This document shows positions 1-9,207 of a stretch of 59,689 nt of DNA, in pieces; positions within the stretch are counted from its first letter, which is position 1; each line of letters starts with the position of its first letter. The stretch spans positions 1-59,689 of the forward strand of contig PLXS01000011.1 in the NCBI GenBank assembly GCA_003151515.1, in the 5' to 3' direction. Source of the stretch: Opitutaceae bacterium (GTDB lineage: Bacteria > Verrucomicrobiota > Verrucomicrobiia > Opitutales > Opitutaceae). The notes beneath the pieces were generated by a model. That model saw only the letters and a program-made list of their open reading frames with translations, searched no databases and was not told the origin of the DNA. A program made the translations under genes and the position numbers.

Positions 1-71
1 GGAATTGAGGTGACCCCTGACAGTGGTACATACGGAACTGGATAAAGACGGGGAATCCTGTCTATCCGGCA

Positions 72-926
72 TTGGGTAGGATCTTCCCCACCAATTCGGT
101 GCATGTTGAAATCATGAAGGACATTTCGAACTTCATGAGTTTTCGCACGTCGCCAATACCGCTTAGTAGTGCTCCCTGGATCCTGCTGGCCATCTCTGGG
201 GCGGTCTGGATTCTGGGGCTAGCGGGCATTATCCGCTTGAAGTTTCGCACTCGCGGCATCCTTTCCGGGATATTGCTGATTATGGCGGTATGGTTCTGGT
301 CGATACCACTAACAGCAGCGGGTTTGACTTATTCCATGCGGGTCCTTCTTCCCGCCATTGCTCTGGGCTCAGTAACGGCTGGGTGGATCGTTTCCCCAGC
401 CATCTCGATCCGCACGGTATTCGCGGTCCTTCTCGGACTCATCTCCTTGGATTCGGCCCGGCGGGCTTGGTTGTTGCCAGACGACCCGTTTGCGACCCCG
501 TGGCCATTCTCATTCGACGAATGGCGAATCTTCCGCGCTCAGGACATGCTCCTTAAGCAGCGAAACATTTGGCCGGTTCTCGTTAAGGCCGCAGCTGGCG
601 GTTGTATCGTAGTCGACAGTCCGCAGCCGTTTCTCGCCATCATTGCTGCTGGCGGACATGCCACTCCGCTAACAAGTCCCCGAGCTGCGCCGGCGTTTGA
701 CCCGACGTTCTCAGTCGAACAGGCAATACAGCGTCTGCGGGCCCTAAACGTGAGGTTTCTGACATTCTCCGTCAGCAACCCGGTTGTAAACAAACTGGTG
801 CAACGGCACTCAACATTCAGGGAGCTCGCCCAGAATTATGAGCCTGCGGCAAACCTTAACGGACTGCTCATCTTCGATTTGGAATTCCTTAGCCGCAAAT
901 CAACAGCTCCGAACGCTATCCAATGA
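72..926 (+). CDS. Polytopic membrane protein, GT-C glycosyltransferase-like C-terminal part (5' end disrupted or missing)
   Basis: The product is an inner-membrane protein with several hydrophobic segments in its first 120 residues, followed by a soluble tail of about 150 residues. The frame is open upstream of this TTG start back to about position 21, and there it encodes WYIRNWIKTGNPVYP, a segment typical of ArnT/PMT-like (GT-C) membrane glycosyltransferases just after a transmembrane helix. In-frame stops at 6-8 and 18-20 cut it off from any longer N-terminus. The recognisable start is therefore not the family's real start: the gene is either truncated, frameshifted near position 20, or affected by an assembly error. 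An internal ATG at 114 is an alternative start. It overlaps the next gene by 4 nt (ATGA), which suggests translational coupling. The specific substrate cannot be inferred. Confidence 0.6.
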   Translation: MGRIFPTNSVHVEIMKDISNFMSFRTSPIPLSSAPWILLAISGAVWILGLAGIIRLKFRTRGILSGILLIMAVWFWSIPLTAAGLTYSMRVLLPAIALGSVTAGWIVSPAISIRTVFAVLLGLISLDSARRAWLLPDDPFATPWPFSFDEWRIFRAQDMLLKQRNIWPVLVKAAAGGCIVVDSPQPFLAIIAAGGHATPLTSPRAAPAFDPTFSVEQAIQRLRALNVRFLTFSVSNPVVNKLVQRHSTFRELAQNYEPAANLNGLLIFDLEFLSRKSTAPNAIQ

Positions 927-2425
927 GACGCCCAAACCTCGCATTCCTTTGCCAACCCGCTGGCGCGGCACTGCTCGTGTCCTTTTTGCTCCTGGCGGTG
1001 GGCCTTGTGAGATGGCACGGTGGTCGCCGCCCAAATTTCCCGCTTGAGCATTCGAACGTGGCTTACTCGCTCGCCACGGGGGCGGGATATTCAAATCCGT
1101 TTAGCGTCGTCTCGGGGCCGACAGCTTGGGTTCCACCGGCGGTCCCGCTTGTGGATGCGGGAGCGATCGAATTCGCCAGGGCCCTAGGTATCGACGAGCG
1201 GGCGCCTATCGTGGGGATCAACATCTTTGCGGCGCTAGCGGCGGTCTTCCTCACGCTGCGATTCAGCCTTCCTTACTGGGCGCCCTCGTCGCGGGCGGTG
1301 TTCTGTGCCGGCTTTCTTGGCTACAGCGTCCTGGACCCGGACTTTCTCGTGTCCTCAGGGCCGTTGACCGCGGCCGAGAGCGCCTTGCTCCTTGCCGGCC
1401 TTGCTGCGGCTTCACGGAACCCGGGCGGCTGGCGCCCTTGGGCGATGGTCCTCGGGGCAAACGCGCTTCTTGCGATTACGCACCCCGGCCTGGAACTGGC
1501 CGGCGCATTGGCTTCTCTTGTCGTCGGCCTTCCCATGGCGCTAGCGGGCATGAGAAGGCCGCTGGCCCTTATCAGATCCACATCATTCGCGGCTTTTGCG
1601 GGCCTAGCCTTGGGGGCTGGCCCATGGACCATCCGGAACTATATTGTCTTTCACCAATGGATCCCTGCCAAGTCCAACGGATATTTCGAGCTCGTTCACA
1701 GCCAGGACGATTCCGACACCGGAGTCCTGACCGATGCGGCCATCGTGGGCCATCCTGCGACCAATCCGCGGCTTTTGCGTGAATATGTCAGGCTTGGCGA
1801 GCGCAACTTTCTCGAGCCCTATCGGCGGCGGGCTAACGAGATATTGAGGAATGATTTCGGGCGGTATTGCATGTTCTGCTTCAACCGGTTCATCGATGCG
1901 GTTTGGTTCGGCAAGGCGCTCACGGACATAGAAATGCTCTCAGTCCGCCTCCAGCCTTCCCAGGCGGCTCGGTTAGTCGGGCGCCGTCTCATCCTCATGT
2001 GCGCTGGAACTCCCAATTTCTTCTGGGCCAGGAGGGACGTCCCTGCTTCGACGGAGCTGGCAAGCCTGCAGGCAGCGGGAATTGACGAGCCCAATGCAGT
2101 GCTGGCGGATTGGGTGCGCGCCCAGGGAATTATCCGGGCACGCATGGAAAGCCTTGCGGCCACGCTGACGAGCTTTGCCTGGTCGGGATTTCCGACGTTG
2201 TGCAGCATTGCCGCCCTAATGGTCGGCCGCCGCTTGACGCCGCGTTTGGTGCCGGCCACGGCTGCGATCTACCTTGTAGCGCTAATCCCGAATATCCTTA
2301 TCACCCACGACATGAATCACCAGGGCAACTTCATGCTGTTGTTCGCCGTTCTCGCTGCGGGTGCGGTGGAGGCGATTTTTCGTCGTGCGGGCGGCCCGGC
2401 ATCTCCCGTTAACTTAGGCAGGTAG
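923..2425 (+). CDS. Polytopic membrane protein, GT-C glycosyltransferase-like
   Basis: A 500-residue integral membrane protein. It has an N-terminal signal-anchor helix (residues about 12-30), many hydrophobic segments through about residue 235, a periplasmic-looking stretch, and three more helices near the C-terminus. The segment GPWTIRNYIVF at about residues 235-245 resembles the PWxIRNY signature that follows a membrane helix in ArnT/PMT-type lipid-sugar-dependent glycosyltransferases. The expected acidic pair near the N-terminus is not clear. The ATG overlaps the TGA of the preceding gene, which carries a similar signature, so the two probably form an operon modifying a surface glycan. 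Donor and acceptor are unknown. Confidence 0.7.
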   Translation: MRRPNLAFLCQPAGAALLVSFLLLAVGLVRWHGGRRPNFPLEHSNVAYSLATGAGYSNPFSVVSGPTAWVPPAVPLVDAGAIEFARALGIDERAPIVGINIFAALAAVFLTLRFSLPYWAPSSRAVFCAGFLGYSVLDPDFLVSSGPLTAAESALLLAGLAAASRNPGGWRPWAMVLGANALLAITHPGLELAGALASLVVGLPMALAGMRRPLALIRSTSFAAFAGLALGAGPWTIRNYIVFHQWIPAKSNGYFELVHSQDDSDTGVLTDAAIVGHPATNPRLLREYVRLGERNFLEPYRRRANEILRNDFGRYCMFCFNRFIDAVWFGKALTDIEMLSVRLQPSQAARLVGRRLILMCAGTPNFFWARRDVPASTELASLQAAGIDEPNAVLADWVRAQGIIRARMESLAATLTSFAWSGFPTLCSIAALMVGRRLTPRLVPATAAIYLVALIPNILITHDMNHQGNFMLLFAVLAAGAVEAIFRRAGGPASPVNLGR

Positions 2426-2439
2426 TTCGATCACTTAAT

Positions 2440-2691
2440 TTGCCCTCGACATTGCGGACCCTGGACCGGGACAGGGATTGCAGTTCTCCCCACGAGCGGG
2501 CAGTAGCTGAGCACATTCTCCCGAGGCTCGTGATGCCGGCCATCGTGGTCTTCTTCAGCCTGGGCTTCGCGGCCGTCGACTATGCCTGCGCCCGTCTCGG
2601 TCCCCGGCGGTCAGCCGCCGAGGTGCTTCTCGCGCTGTTCCCGGTTCACATCCTGGTCGCATGCCTGGTCTTTGTCGGGTTTCTGTACTGA
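2440..2691 (+). CDS. Small membrane protein, unknown function
   Basis: An 83-residue ORF beginning with TTG 14 nt after the stop of the membrane glycosyltransferase-like gene. Two hydrophobic segments (residues about 32-50 and 63-83) flank a short Arg-rich linker, and the C-terminus ends inside the second helix. An internal ATG at 2533 (or GTG at 2530) would leave a 52-residue two-helix protein and may be the true start, since the first 30 residues are polar and unremarkable. I do not recognise the family. It may be a small partner of the upstream membrane proteins. Confidence 0.45.
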   Translation: MPSTLRTLDRDRDCSSPHERAVAEHILPRLVMPAIVVFFSLGFAAVDYACARLGPRRSAAEVLLALFPVHILVACLVFVGFLY

Positions 2692-2776
2692 GGGGGGCCC
2701 GCGAACGCCCGTTTGACGTCCAATCACCGCTTCAGCGGCCTCGCAGGCAATCAATCCCCGGGTTTCCCAGGGGCGC

Positions 2777-3631
<855 letters not shown>

Positions 3632-3744
3632 GCCGAAGAATTCGGCGCCCGCTCGCCGGGAGTCAAGCCGACCGGCTCGCGGCAACGCCGCCGGGTCCGC
3701 GCCCGAAACCGAATGCCAGGTGACTCGGACGTCCGCCCGTCGGG

Positions 3745-4764
3745 CTACCGTTCCGCGCGCCGGCGCCGCACCATCCTCTGCAACGGCGTCTCTTTGCGGC
3801 CAAATTTGACCAGAAAGCCCAGGATGTCGTCGGCTTCGTCGGTAACGAGGACGTATTTCCTGAAATCCGCGGGCAGGAAGAGCTTCCTCAGAACGGCGAT
3901 GACAGGCAGCGTCTTCGTCCATTGGCGCCCTCCAAAGAAGATCATCGGGCTAAAATCCCCCAGCACACGATAATAGTTCTGCGCCGCGTCCTGGAAGATC
4001 TCCTGAAGCGTTCCCGCCCTTCCCTCGACGTAGATGACCCCGTGCGTGGCGACTGAAAGCAGGCGGTCCTCCCGCACGCTGTTCTGGAAGTACTTTGCGA
4101 CCCGGGTTGCCAGCGCGGTCGTGGGTTCGTGGCCGTAGAGCCAGGTCGGAATCGCGAGGCTTTCGCCCGGCGATTCTATCCTATGGCGGATTTGAACGGC
4201 CGGCAGCAGCCAGGCATGGGCTTCCTTGGCGAGGGCCCAATCGATCCTCCCGTTTCGCGCCACGATCTGCTGAAGCCCGGCGGGCAGCTTTGGGATCCGC
4301 CCGAGCTCCTTCACGGAGCGCTGGAGTTCGGCCCTGGCAGCATGCTGGTGGAGAGCCCCGAGATGCGTTGCCTCCATGGCGCCCGGCCCCCCGCCGCTGA
4401 CCGGCAGGAACCCCCGGCGGGCCAGCTCCCACGCCAGAAAGGCCACCTTGGAATAGATCGGATGGTCGCGCGCCAGGTCGTGGCCGCCCATGAATGCGAC
4501 TGCGGCCTTGGTGGACGCGGTCCGCAGATAATCCTGAGTGGCCTCCCTGATGGCGTTGTCATGAACGGCCTCCATCAGGGCCGTGAAATAATCGGTCGGC
4601 GCAAATGCGCCGGCGGCGATGTATTGGCGATAGATGCGGAAATCGAGCGTCCTGCCAAAGCTCCGCGGATTCGACTGCGCAAACCCCTCGAAGAGCTCGT
4701 CAAACGAATAGAGCCGTTCCCGGAAGGGTTTGAATTGCGGCGGCAGCATTTTGACGGTCAGCAC
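3745..4764 (-). CDS. LOG-family (lysine-decarboxylase-like) Rossmann nucleotide-binding protein
   Basis: The 339-residue protein carries the two hallmarks of the LOG/PpnN fold in order: SGGGPGAMEATH in the middle and a degenerate version of PGGxGTxxE, here VEGRAGTLQEIFQ, in the last third. Family members are phosphoribohydrolases that release the base from nucleoside monophosphates; the misleading name lysine decarboxylase is historical. The second motif reads EGRAGT rather than GGxGT. The glutamate that activates water is kept, so activity is possible but not assured. It resembles the longer subgroup with extra N-terminal helices rather than the short LOG enzymes. It is upstream of purU on the same strand, a loose nucleotide-metabolism link. 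Confidence 0.75.
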   Translation of the reverse strand: MLTVKMLPPQFKPFRERLYSFDELFEGFAQSNPRSFGRTLDFRIYRQYIAAGAFAPTDYFTALMEAVHDNAIREATQDYLRTASTKAAVAFMGGHDLARDHPIYSKVAFLAWELARRGFLPVSGGGPGAMEATHLGALHQHAARAELQRSVKELGRIPKLPAGLQQIVARNGRIDWALAKEAHAWLLPAVQIRHRIESPGESLAIPTWLYGHEPTTALATRVAKYFQNSVREDRLLSVATHGVIYVEGRAGTLQEIFQDAAQNYYRVLGDFSPMIFFGGRQWTKTLPVIAVLRKLFLPADFRKYVLVTDEADDILGFLVKFGRKETPLQRMVRRRRAER

Positions 4765-5041
4765 TGGATGTTCCGAGAAGCCTTAGCCAGGGCCGGCCGG
4801 ATTGGTTCTGTATCTCTTCAATGGGGCGACGGCAAGTGCCGGCCGTCCCTCTGCGGCCAGCTCCCGGCGGGGCGCCAATGGGCCGGTGATCCGGAGAGTT
4901 GCGCCCTAGGCGCGGCAACGATCCCCAAGCTGCCGACGGCCCTTGCGCGAGATTCATGCGGGATTGGACCCACTGATTGCCATGACCCCGAACGGGGCAA
5001 TACAATCGGCGCCCGTCAGGCGTGACAGCAAAGGACAAGCC

Positions 5042-5614
5042 ATGAAAGCATTCGCGACCCCACTGCTGGTCTTCATGGGGCTATCGGGCCTCAGCGCGCA
5101 GAGCCAGAGCGAGCTGCCCACCGTACTGGCACTCTCGCCACCCGGAACGCTCACAAACCTATCCTGCCGGGCATATGTCGGGACCAACGCGAGCATAGCC
5201 ATTACGGGATTCGTTGTCACAAGCCCGTTTGGCTTTACGACGCAGGTTCTCATTCGCGCCGTGGGCCCGACACTGTCTAAGTTCGCCCTGACCGGCGTCC
5301 TGGCTCAGCCCGTGCTGACCCTCTACGATTCCTCGGGCAAGCAGGTGGCCACCAACACGGGATGGGGCACCAATCCGATTGCGGCGCAGATCAGCGCCGC
5401 GTTCGCCGCGGCCGGGGCCTTAGCGCTGCCCCAAGACAGCGCGGACTCGGCCCTGCTGATGACCCTTTCACCGGGAAGCTACACCGCCGAGGTCTCGGGC
5501 CTGAATGGCGCCACGGGCCCAGCCCTCATCGAGTTTTACAATGTTCCTCCACCAATAGCGCCCTCTTCGCCGCCGCCGGTCCCGCCGCCCAATTCCACGA
5601 CACCCATCGGCTGA
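5042..5614 (+). CDS. Secreted protein with a single Verrucomicrobia-type beta domain and Pro-rich tail
   Basis: The ATG at 5042 is preceded by AAAGGA and opens a signal peptide (MKAFATPLLVFMGLSGLSAQ). Upstream in-frame codons to 4943 are not convincing. The mature part contains LSCRAYVGTNASIAITGFVV and VLIRAVGPTLSKF, a roughly 110-residue domain that, as I know it, recurs (often in tandem) in exported proteins of Opitutaceae and other Verrucomicrobia, with the core pattern S-R-x-x-V-G-x-G...I-x-G-F-V...VLIRAVGP. Here there is one copy, ending at EFYNV, then about 25 residues rich in Pro and Ser. No enzyme motif is visible. It is probably exported; its role is unknown. Confidence 0.75.
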   Translation: MKAFATPLLVFMGLSGLSAQSQSELPTVLALSPPGTLTNLSCRAYVGTNASIAITGFVVTSPFGFTTQVLIRAVGPTLSKFALTGVLAQPVLTLYDSSGKQVATNTGWGTNPIAAQISAAFAAAGALALPQDSADSALLMTLSPGSYTAEVSGLNGATGPALIEFYNVPPPIAPSSPPPVPPPNSTTPIG

Positions 5615-5748
5615 ACCCGCTGAAGCCGAGCGAGCCACCTTGTCCGCTGCCCGCATCACTCGGGCGGCCCGCCGGGCCTGCGAGGCGCCAGCTGTAGCGG
5701 CCGATCACCCCAACATTCGGCCGCAGATTCCTCCGTCCAGCACAAACA

Positions 5749-6021
5749 ATGAAAAATCAAATATCCCACATCTCTGTTCTTCAATCGAGCAAGGTTCTCA
5801 CGGCGCTCTATTTCATCATGGGCTTCATCTACACGTTTATCGGAATCCCGATGATCGTCTTCGGCTCCCACCAAATGAAGGTCGTGGGGATGTTTTACCT
5901 CTTTGGGCCGGTGTTCATGGCGGTCCTGGGTTTCCTGTGCGTGCTGATCTTCGGGGCCCTTTATAATGTTTTGGCGAAATGGCTCGGGGGCGTCGAAATC
6001 GACATCACCCCGGTTCAGTAG
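5749..6021 (+). CDS. Small two-helix membrane protein (DUF3566-like)
   Basis: Ninety residues with two strong transmembrane segments (about 17-38 and 45-72). It ends in YNVLAKWLGGVEIDI, a tail that resembles the conserved end of DUF3566-type small membrane proteins, where a helix runs into an amphipathic N-x-x-A-x-x-x-G-G sequence. The start ATG sits after a short A-rich stretch. It is flanked by the secreted protein upstream and is convergent with the lipase-maturation-factor gene. No function is known. Confidence 0.7.
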   Translation: MKNQISHISVLQSSKVLTALYFIMGFIYTFIGIPMIVFGSHQMKVVGMFYLFGPVFMAVLGFLCVLIFGALYNVLAKWLGGVEIDITPVQ

Positions 6022-6067
6022 CGCCACGAAACAACAGGCCGGGTGCGGATGCCGCGCGGATCGCCCC

Positions 6068-7615
6068 TCACGGGGGATTCGAAGGAGGCTTCATCCAACC
6101 GTAGGCCTCCAGGTACCCCTTGAGTTCGCCGGACTCGGCGGAGAACGGGGGGAGCCACAGCCCGAGGCGCTCGCGCACCCACCAGGACCCTTTGCCGCTC
6201 CTCGGGTCCGCGAACCTGTAGCGGTAGGTGACCGCCCTCACGAACCGGGGGGGCCCGCCCGGGAAGGGATTGGCCGCGAACAGGCCCAACGCGCCGGGAT
6301 CGTTGTGCAGGAGCTTCCAGACGAGGTGCAGAGTCCACGGGTAATCGCTCGGGGAGGACATCGCCGCAAACCACATCTGCCAGTCGAGCCTCAGCTGGTA
6401 CGGCGCGACCTGCGGCGGCCGCAATGAAGGATCCACCGGCAGCCCGCGGTAGGGGTAAGGCCTCCACACGGCCGACTCGTCGGGCGCCGCCGAGTCCGTG
6501 CCCTCGAAGATGACGTTCGTTCGCTCGCGCCCGATCGAACCGAAGGCGCCGTAAGTGTTCACGAGCTCCAGCGGGTCGAAGGACGCGTTCATGAGCTGGT
6601 GAGGCGAAAACAGGTTGGCCACCGGCTTGAAGCTCAGGACGGCGACGAGCGCGCACAAGGCCCAGCCGGTGACGATCATCGGCCGGCTCGGCGTGGCCGC
6701 CAGGCCCGCGTTCCTCGCCGCGTGCGAAAGGCGGCCCGGCAGCACCCGGCTCCAGAACGAGTCGTCGAAGCAGGCCAGCGCCGGGATGATTGTAAGCCAG
6801 TTGAGAAATGAAAGGTTGCCGCTCAGGATCAGGACTGACTGGAACAGCACGATCACGGCGCCCGCGGCATGCCGGATTTTTCGCGGGCCGAACACAAACC
6901 ATGGCGCGACCAGCTCCGCAAGGTGATTGAAGGCGACGCCCGTCTCGAGCTCCCAGCGCGGCAGGAAATGGAACCAGCGGCTCAGGGGATTTGGGATCGG
7001 CTGGGTCTCGAAGTAATAGAAGAGCGCGGATAGGTCGCGCCAGCAGGGATCGCCCCGGATCTTGATCAGGCCCGCTCCCAGCATGATCCGGAAGATCAGC
7101 CATCGGAAGAGCCAGATCACGGCAACCGGCGGCTCCCTCCCGGGAAGCGGCCTGGGGTCAAGGAGCGGGCACAGGAAGATGGCCAGGAACCCCGTCTCGA
7201 GCAGCTGGTACTCCCACCCGTATCCGTACCAGTCCTGGCCGACGTGCACAAACGAGAGGTACAGGGCCCAGAGGACCGCGAGAACAGGCGCGTTGGCGTA
7301 TCCGGCGGCCACCGCGCACGAGAGCACAAACCCGGCCCAAGCGGTGGCGACGAGCATCCCGTCGGAGTGCCACAACCAGAAGATTGACGGGAGGCGGGCA
7401 AAGCCCGCCTCCGTGGAACCAAGCGTTTCCCTGGCGCGTGCCAGGAATGCGCCGACGGGAAGCAGTCCGTTGGACCCGATCAGGGGGAGGATCTGATTCG
7501 CCGCCACGAGGAACGCGACTGCGTACACGAGCCCAAGCAGCCGCAGGATCGCAAAACGGGTGAGCCAGTAGGTGGGCGCCGGGGAGGCCATTGTTGCGTC
7601 CTGGCGGGGTCTCAT
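6068..7615 (-). CDS. Lipase maturation factor (LMF1)-like membrane protein
   Basis: A 515-residue polytopic protein matching the lipase maturation factor family. Helices span most of residues 15-330. The conserved loop RIMLGAGLIKIRGDPCWRDL is followed by YYFETQPIPNPLS, the family's best-conserved stretch. A C-terminal soluble half has paired aromatic-rich motifs (YQLRLDWQMWF, RYRFADP). In vertebrates LMF1 acts in the ER to fold dimeric lipases; bacterial homologues are widespread but functionally uncharacterised, and no lipase gene is adjacent here. The start could be 7615 or ATG 7591 (MASPAPTYW); neither has a strong ribosome binding site. Confidence 0.85.
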   Translation of the reverse strand: MRPRQDATMASPAPTYWLTRFAILRLLGLVYAVAFLVAANQILPLIGSNGLLPVGAFLARARETLGSTEAGFARLPSIFWLWHSDGMLVATAWAGFVLSCAVAAGYANAPVLAVLWALYLSFVHVGQDWYGYGWEYQLLETGFLAIFLCPLLDPRPLPGREPPVAVIWLFRWLIFRIMLGAGLIKIRGDPCWRDLSALFYYFETQPIPNPLSRWFHFLPRWELETGVAFNHLAELVAPWFVFGPRKIRHAAGAVIVLFQSVLILSGNLSFLNWLTIIPALACFDDSFWSRVLPGRLSHAARNAGLAATPSRPMIVTGWALCALVAVLSFKPVANLFSPHQLMNASFDPLELVNTYGAFGSIGRERTNVIFEGTDSAAPDESAVWRPYPYRGLPVDPSLRPPQVAPYQLRLDWQMWFAAMSSPSDYPWTLHLVWKLLHNDPGALGLFAANPFPGGPPRFVRAVTYRYRFADPRSGKGSWWVRERLGLWLPPFSAESGELKGYLEAYGWMKPPSNPP

Positions 7616-7930
7616 TTGCGAGGCTTCATGCTCCAGATTACTTCATTATAAATGGCCTCGCTCTGCGCTCCTGATTGAGCTTCCGCAGCCGGATGTGGCA
7701 AGTCTCGAGGATTCGTGACCTTCGGGCATCGCATTTGATGCTCCGCACAAAACATTGTTAATAATTGGTGGATAAATACTTATAAATATTTGATTCTGGG
7801 TCATCGAGGGAGTCGCACCCTACTTGCCATGCGAATCAGTCGATCCGGCGAAACCCGCAACTTTGGGTACGAAGCCGTGTTCTTGGGGCAACTCAAACTT
7901 CAAGACAGATAACTCAAGCTTCAGAACAAC
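7616..7930. promoter_or_regulatory. AT-rich intergenic region between divergent genes
   Basis: This 315-nt gap holds no credible ORF. Between about 7750 and 7795 it becomes strikingly AT-rich for this genome, including a run with AAATA and TATTT arms in inverted orientation around a TTATAA core. It probably contains the promoters for the leftward membrane protein gene and the rightward small membrane protein gene. I cannot place individual -35/-10 elements with confidence. Confidence 0.4.
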
Positions 7931-8158
7931 ATGAAATCCAACGTCCTCACAATCAGCTCAGCACTCGCCGCCGTCGCCTCCATTTTCATCCTGCCCGTTA
8001 GCTCGGTCGCCGCAGGCGTCATCTTCGTTCTCGCCGGGATCCTCGCGATCTCCGTTGCAGATTACGGCCGGTCCACCAGGCCGCTCAGCCTCCGGGCCGA
8101 GGTCGTCCCGTTCAGCGCACCCGTCCAGGCCCTGAACAGCCTGAGCGAGGCCGCCTGA
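7931..8158 (+). CDS. Small hydrophobic protein, unknown function
   Basis: Seventy-five residues starting at ATG 7931. Residues about 6-45 are almost entirely hydrophobic and could form one long or two short membrane helices (SSALAAVASIFILPVSSVAA, then GVIFVLAGILAISVADY). A short polar tail follows. Small proteins of this type, with a helix followed by DYGR, occur in Opitutaceae, but I know no function. It is convergent with cydB and separated from it by a hairpin. Confidence 0.6.
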   Translation: MKSNVLTISSALAAVASIFILPVSSVAAGVIFVLAGILAISVADYGRSTRPLSLRAEVVPFSAPVQALNSLSEAA

Positions 8159-8165
8159 TCCCCCC

Positions 8166-8186
8166 GGGGTTCCGGAAGGGGACCCC
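8166..8186. terminator. Hairpin between convergent genes
   Basis: GGGGTTCC and GGGGACCCC can pair (with one G-U) around a small GGAAG loop. This is followed on the plus strand by AAAA and on the minus strand by an absent T-run. It lies between the small membrane protein stop (8158) and the cydB stop (8205), where a bidirectional terminator is expected. The stem is good, but the lack of a clear T-tract makes this tentative. Confidence 0.35.
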
Positions 8187-8204
8187 AAAAGGAGATTCCT
8201 CTCC

Positions 8205-9203
8205 TCAATGGCGCTCGTCGCCCTTAAAAAGGCGAAACAGGAATGCTAGCGATGGCAGCAGGATCAGGGCGCCGGCCCCCAACGCCAGCAGCAATAGCCG
8301 CAACGTGGTCTCAGGCGCGCAGGTGTTTTCGACCGTCACGTCCGGCGTGACAAGATTCGGATACTGCGCAAGGCTCCACCCGAAGAGAATGAGGGTCACC
8401 TGGCCGGCCGCCGCCGCCCGCGCCGCGGCAAACAGCCTCCGCCACAGAGCCCCGAGCGCGCCAAGACCGCAGAGCCCTGTCGCACCGAAGAGCAAGGGCG
8501 CCCACCACCGCGTCAGTCCCTGAAACATCTCCGGCGCACCGTGCCTGGACGCGAGCAGGACGACGAGGGCAATCGGCACGAGCGCGATGCCGGACCAAAT
8601 CGCCCGCCTCCGGAAATCCTCTTGCAGATCGGGCTGGCCCTTGGCGTCGAGCGTAAGGTAGGTGGCCGCCAGAAACGCAAACAGACCGAGCGCGAACATG
8701 CCGCAGGCGAGCGCGTACAGCGTCAGCCAGCCCGCGAAGAACCCCGTGCTTACGTGGCCATCCGCGACGCGAATCTGGCCGGTCGCTAGGGCGCCGAGGA
8801 TCATGCCCTGGGAAAACGGCGTGAGGATGCTGGCGATGCCGAAAACCGTGCTCCAATGCCGCTGCCCGGGGCCCGACTGCGAGTCATAGTTGCGAAAGAT
8901 GAACGCCGAGCCGCGAAGGACTATCCCGATGAGCATCGCGGTGATTGGAATGTTAAGCGCGGTCATCATCACGGCGAAGCCGGCTGGGAATCCGGTGAAC
9001 AGCACCACCACGGCGAGGATGAGCCAGACGTGGTTGGCCTCCCAGATGGGCGCGATGGCGCCCGCGATCAGCTTCCTCTGCCGTGCCGCGCGCGGCCCGA
9101 AGGCAAGCATGTCCCATATGCCACCGCCAAAATCCGCGCCTCCCAGGAGCGCATACAGGATGAGCGACAACAGCAGGGACACGGCTGTGGCGAGCGGGAG
9201 CAT
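8205..9203 (-). CDS. cydB: Cytochrome bd ubiquinol oxidase subunit II
   Basis: Subunit II of the cytochrome bd quinol oxidase, a membrane partner of CydA. It shows the family start LLGGADFGGGIWDMLAFGPR and the following IAPIWEANHVWLILAVV, with about eight to nine transmembrane helices. The ORF extends upstream to 9296, but that part overlaps cydA. The ATG at 9203 follows the cydA stop by four nucleotides and gives 332 residues, the usual length. It is the last gene of the gnd-zwf-cydA-cydB run. Confidence 0.95.
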   Translation of the reverse strand: MLPLATAVSLLLSLILYALLGGADFGGGIWDMLAFGPRAARQRKLIAGAIAPIWEANHVWLILAVVVLFTGFPAGFAVMMTALNIPITAMLIGIVLRGSAFIFRNYDSQSGPGQRHWSTVFGIASILTPFSQGMILGALATGQIRVADGHVSTGFFAGWLTLYALACGMFALGLFAFLAATYLTLDAKGQPDLQEDFRRRAIWSGIALVPIALVVLLASRHGAPEMFQGLTRWWAPLLFGATGLCGLGALGALWRRLFAAARAAAAGQVTLILFGWSLAQYPNLVTPDVTVENTCAPETTLRLLLLALGAGALILLPSLAFLFRLFKGDERH

Positions 9204-9207
9204 GACG

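Noticed and set aside
3632..3922. Extension of the purU frame upstream of 3631
   Set aside because: It overlaps the LOG-family gene and has no ACT-domain homology; GTG 3631 gives the family length.
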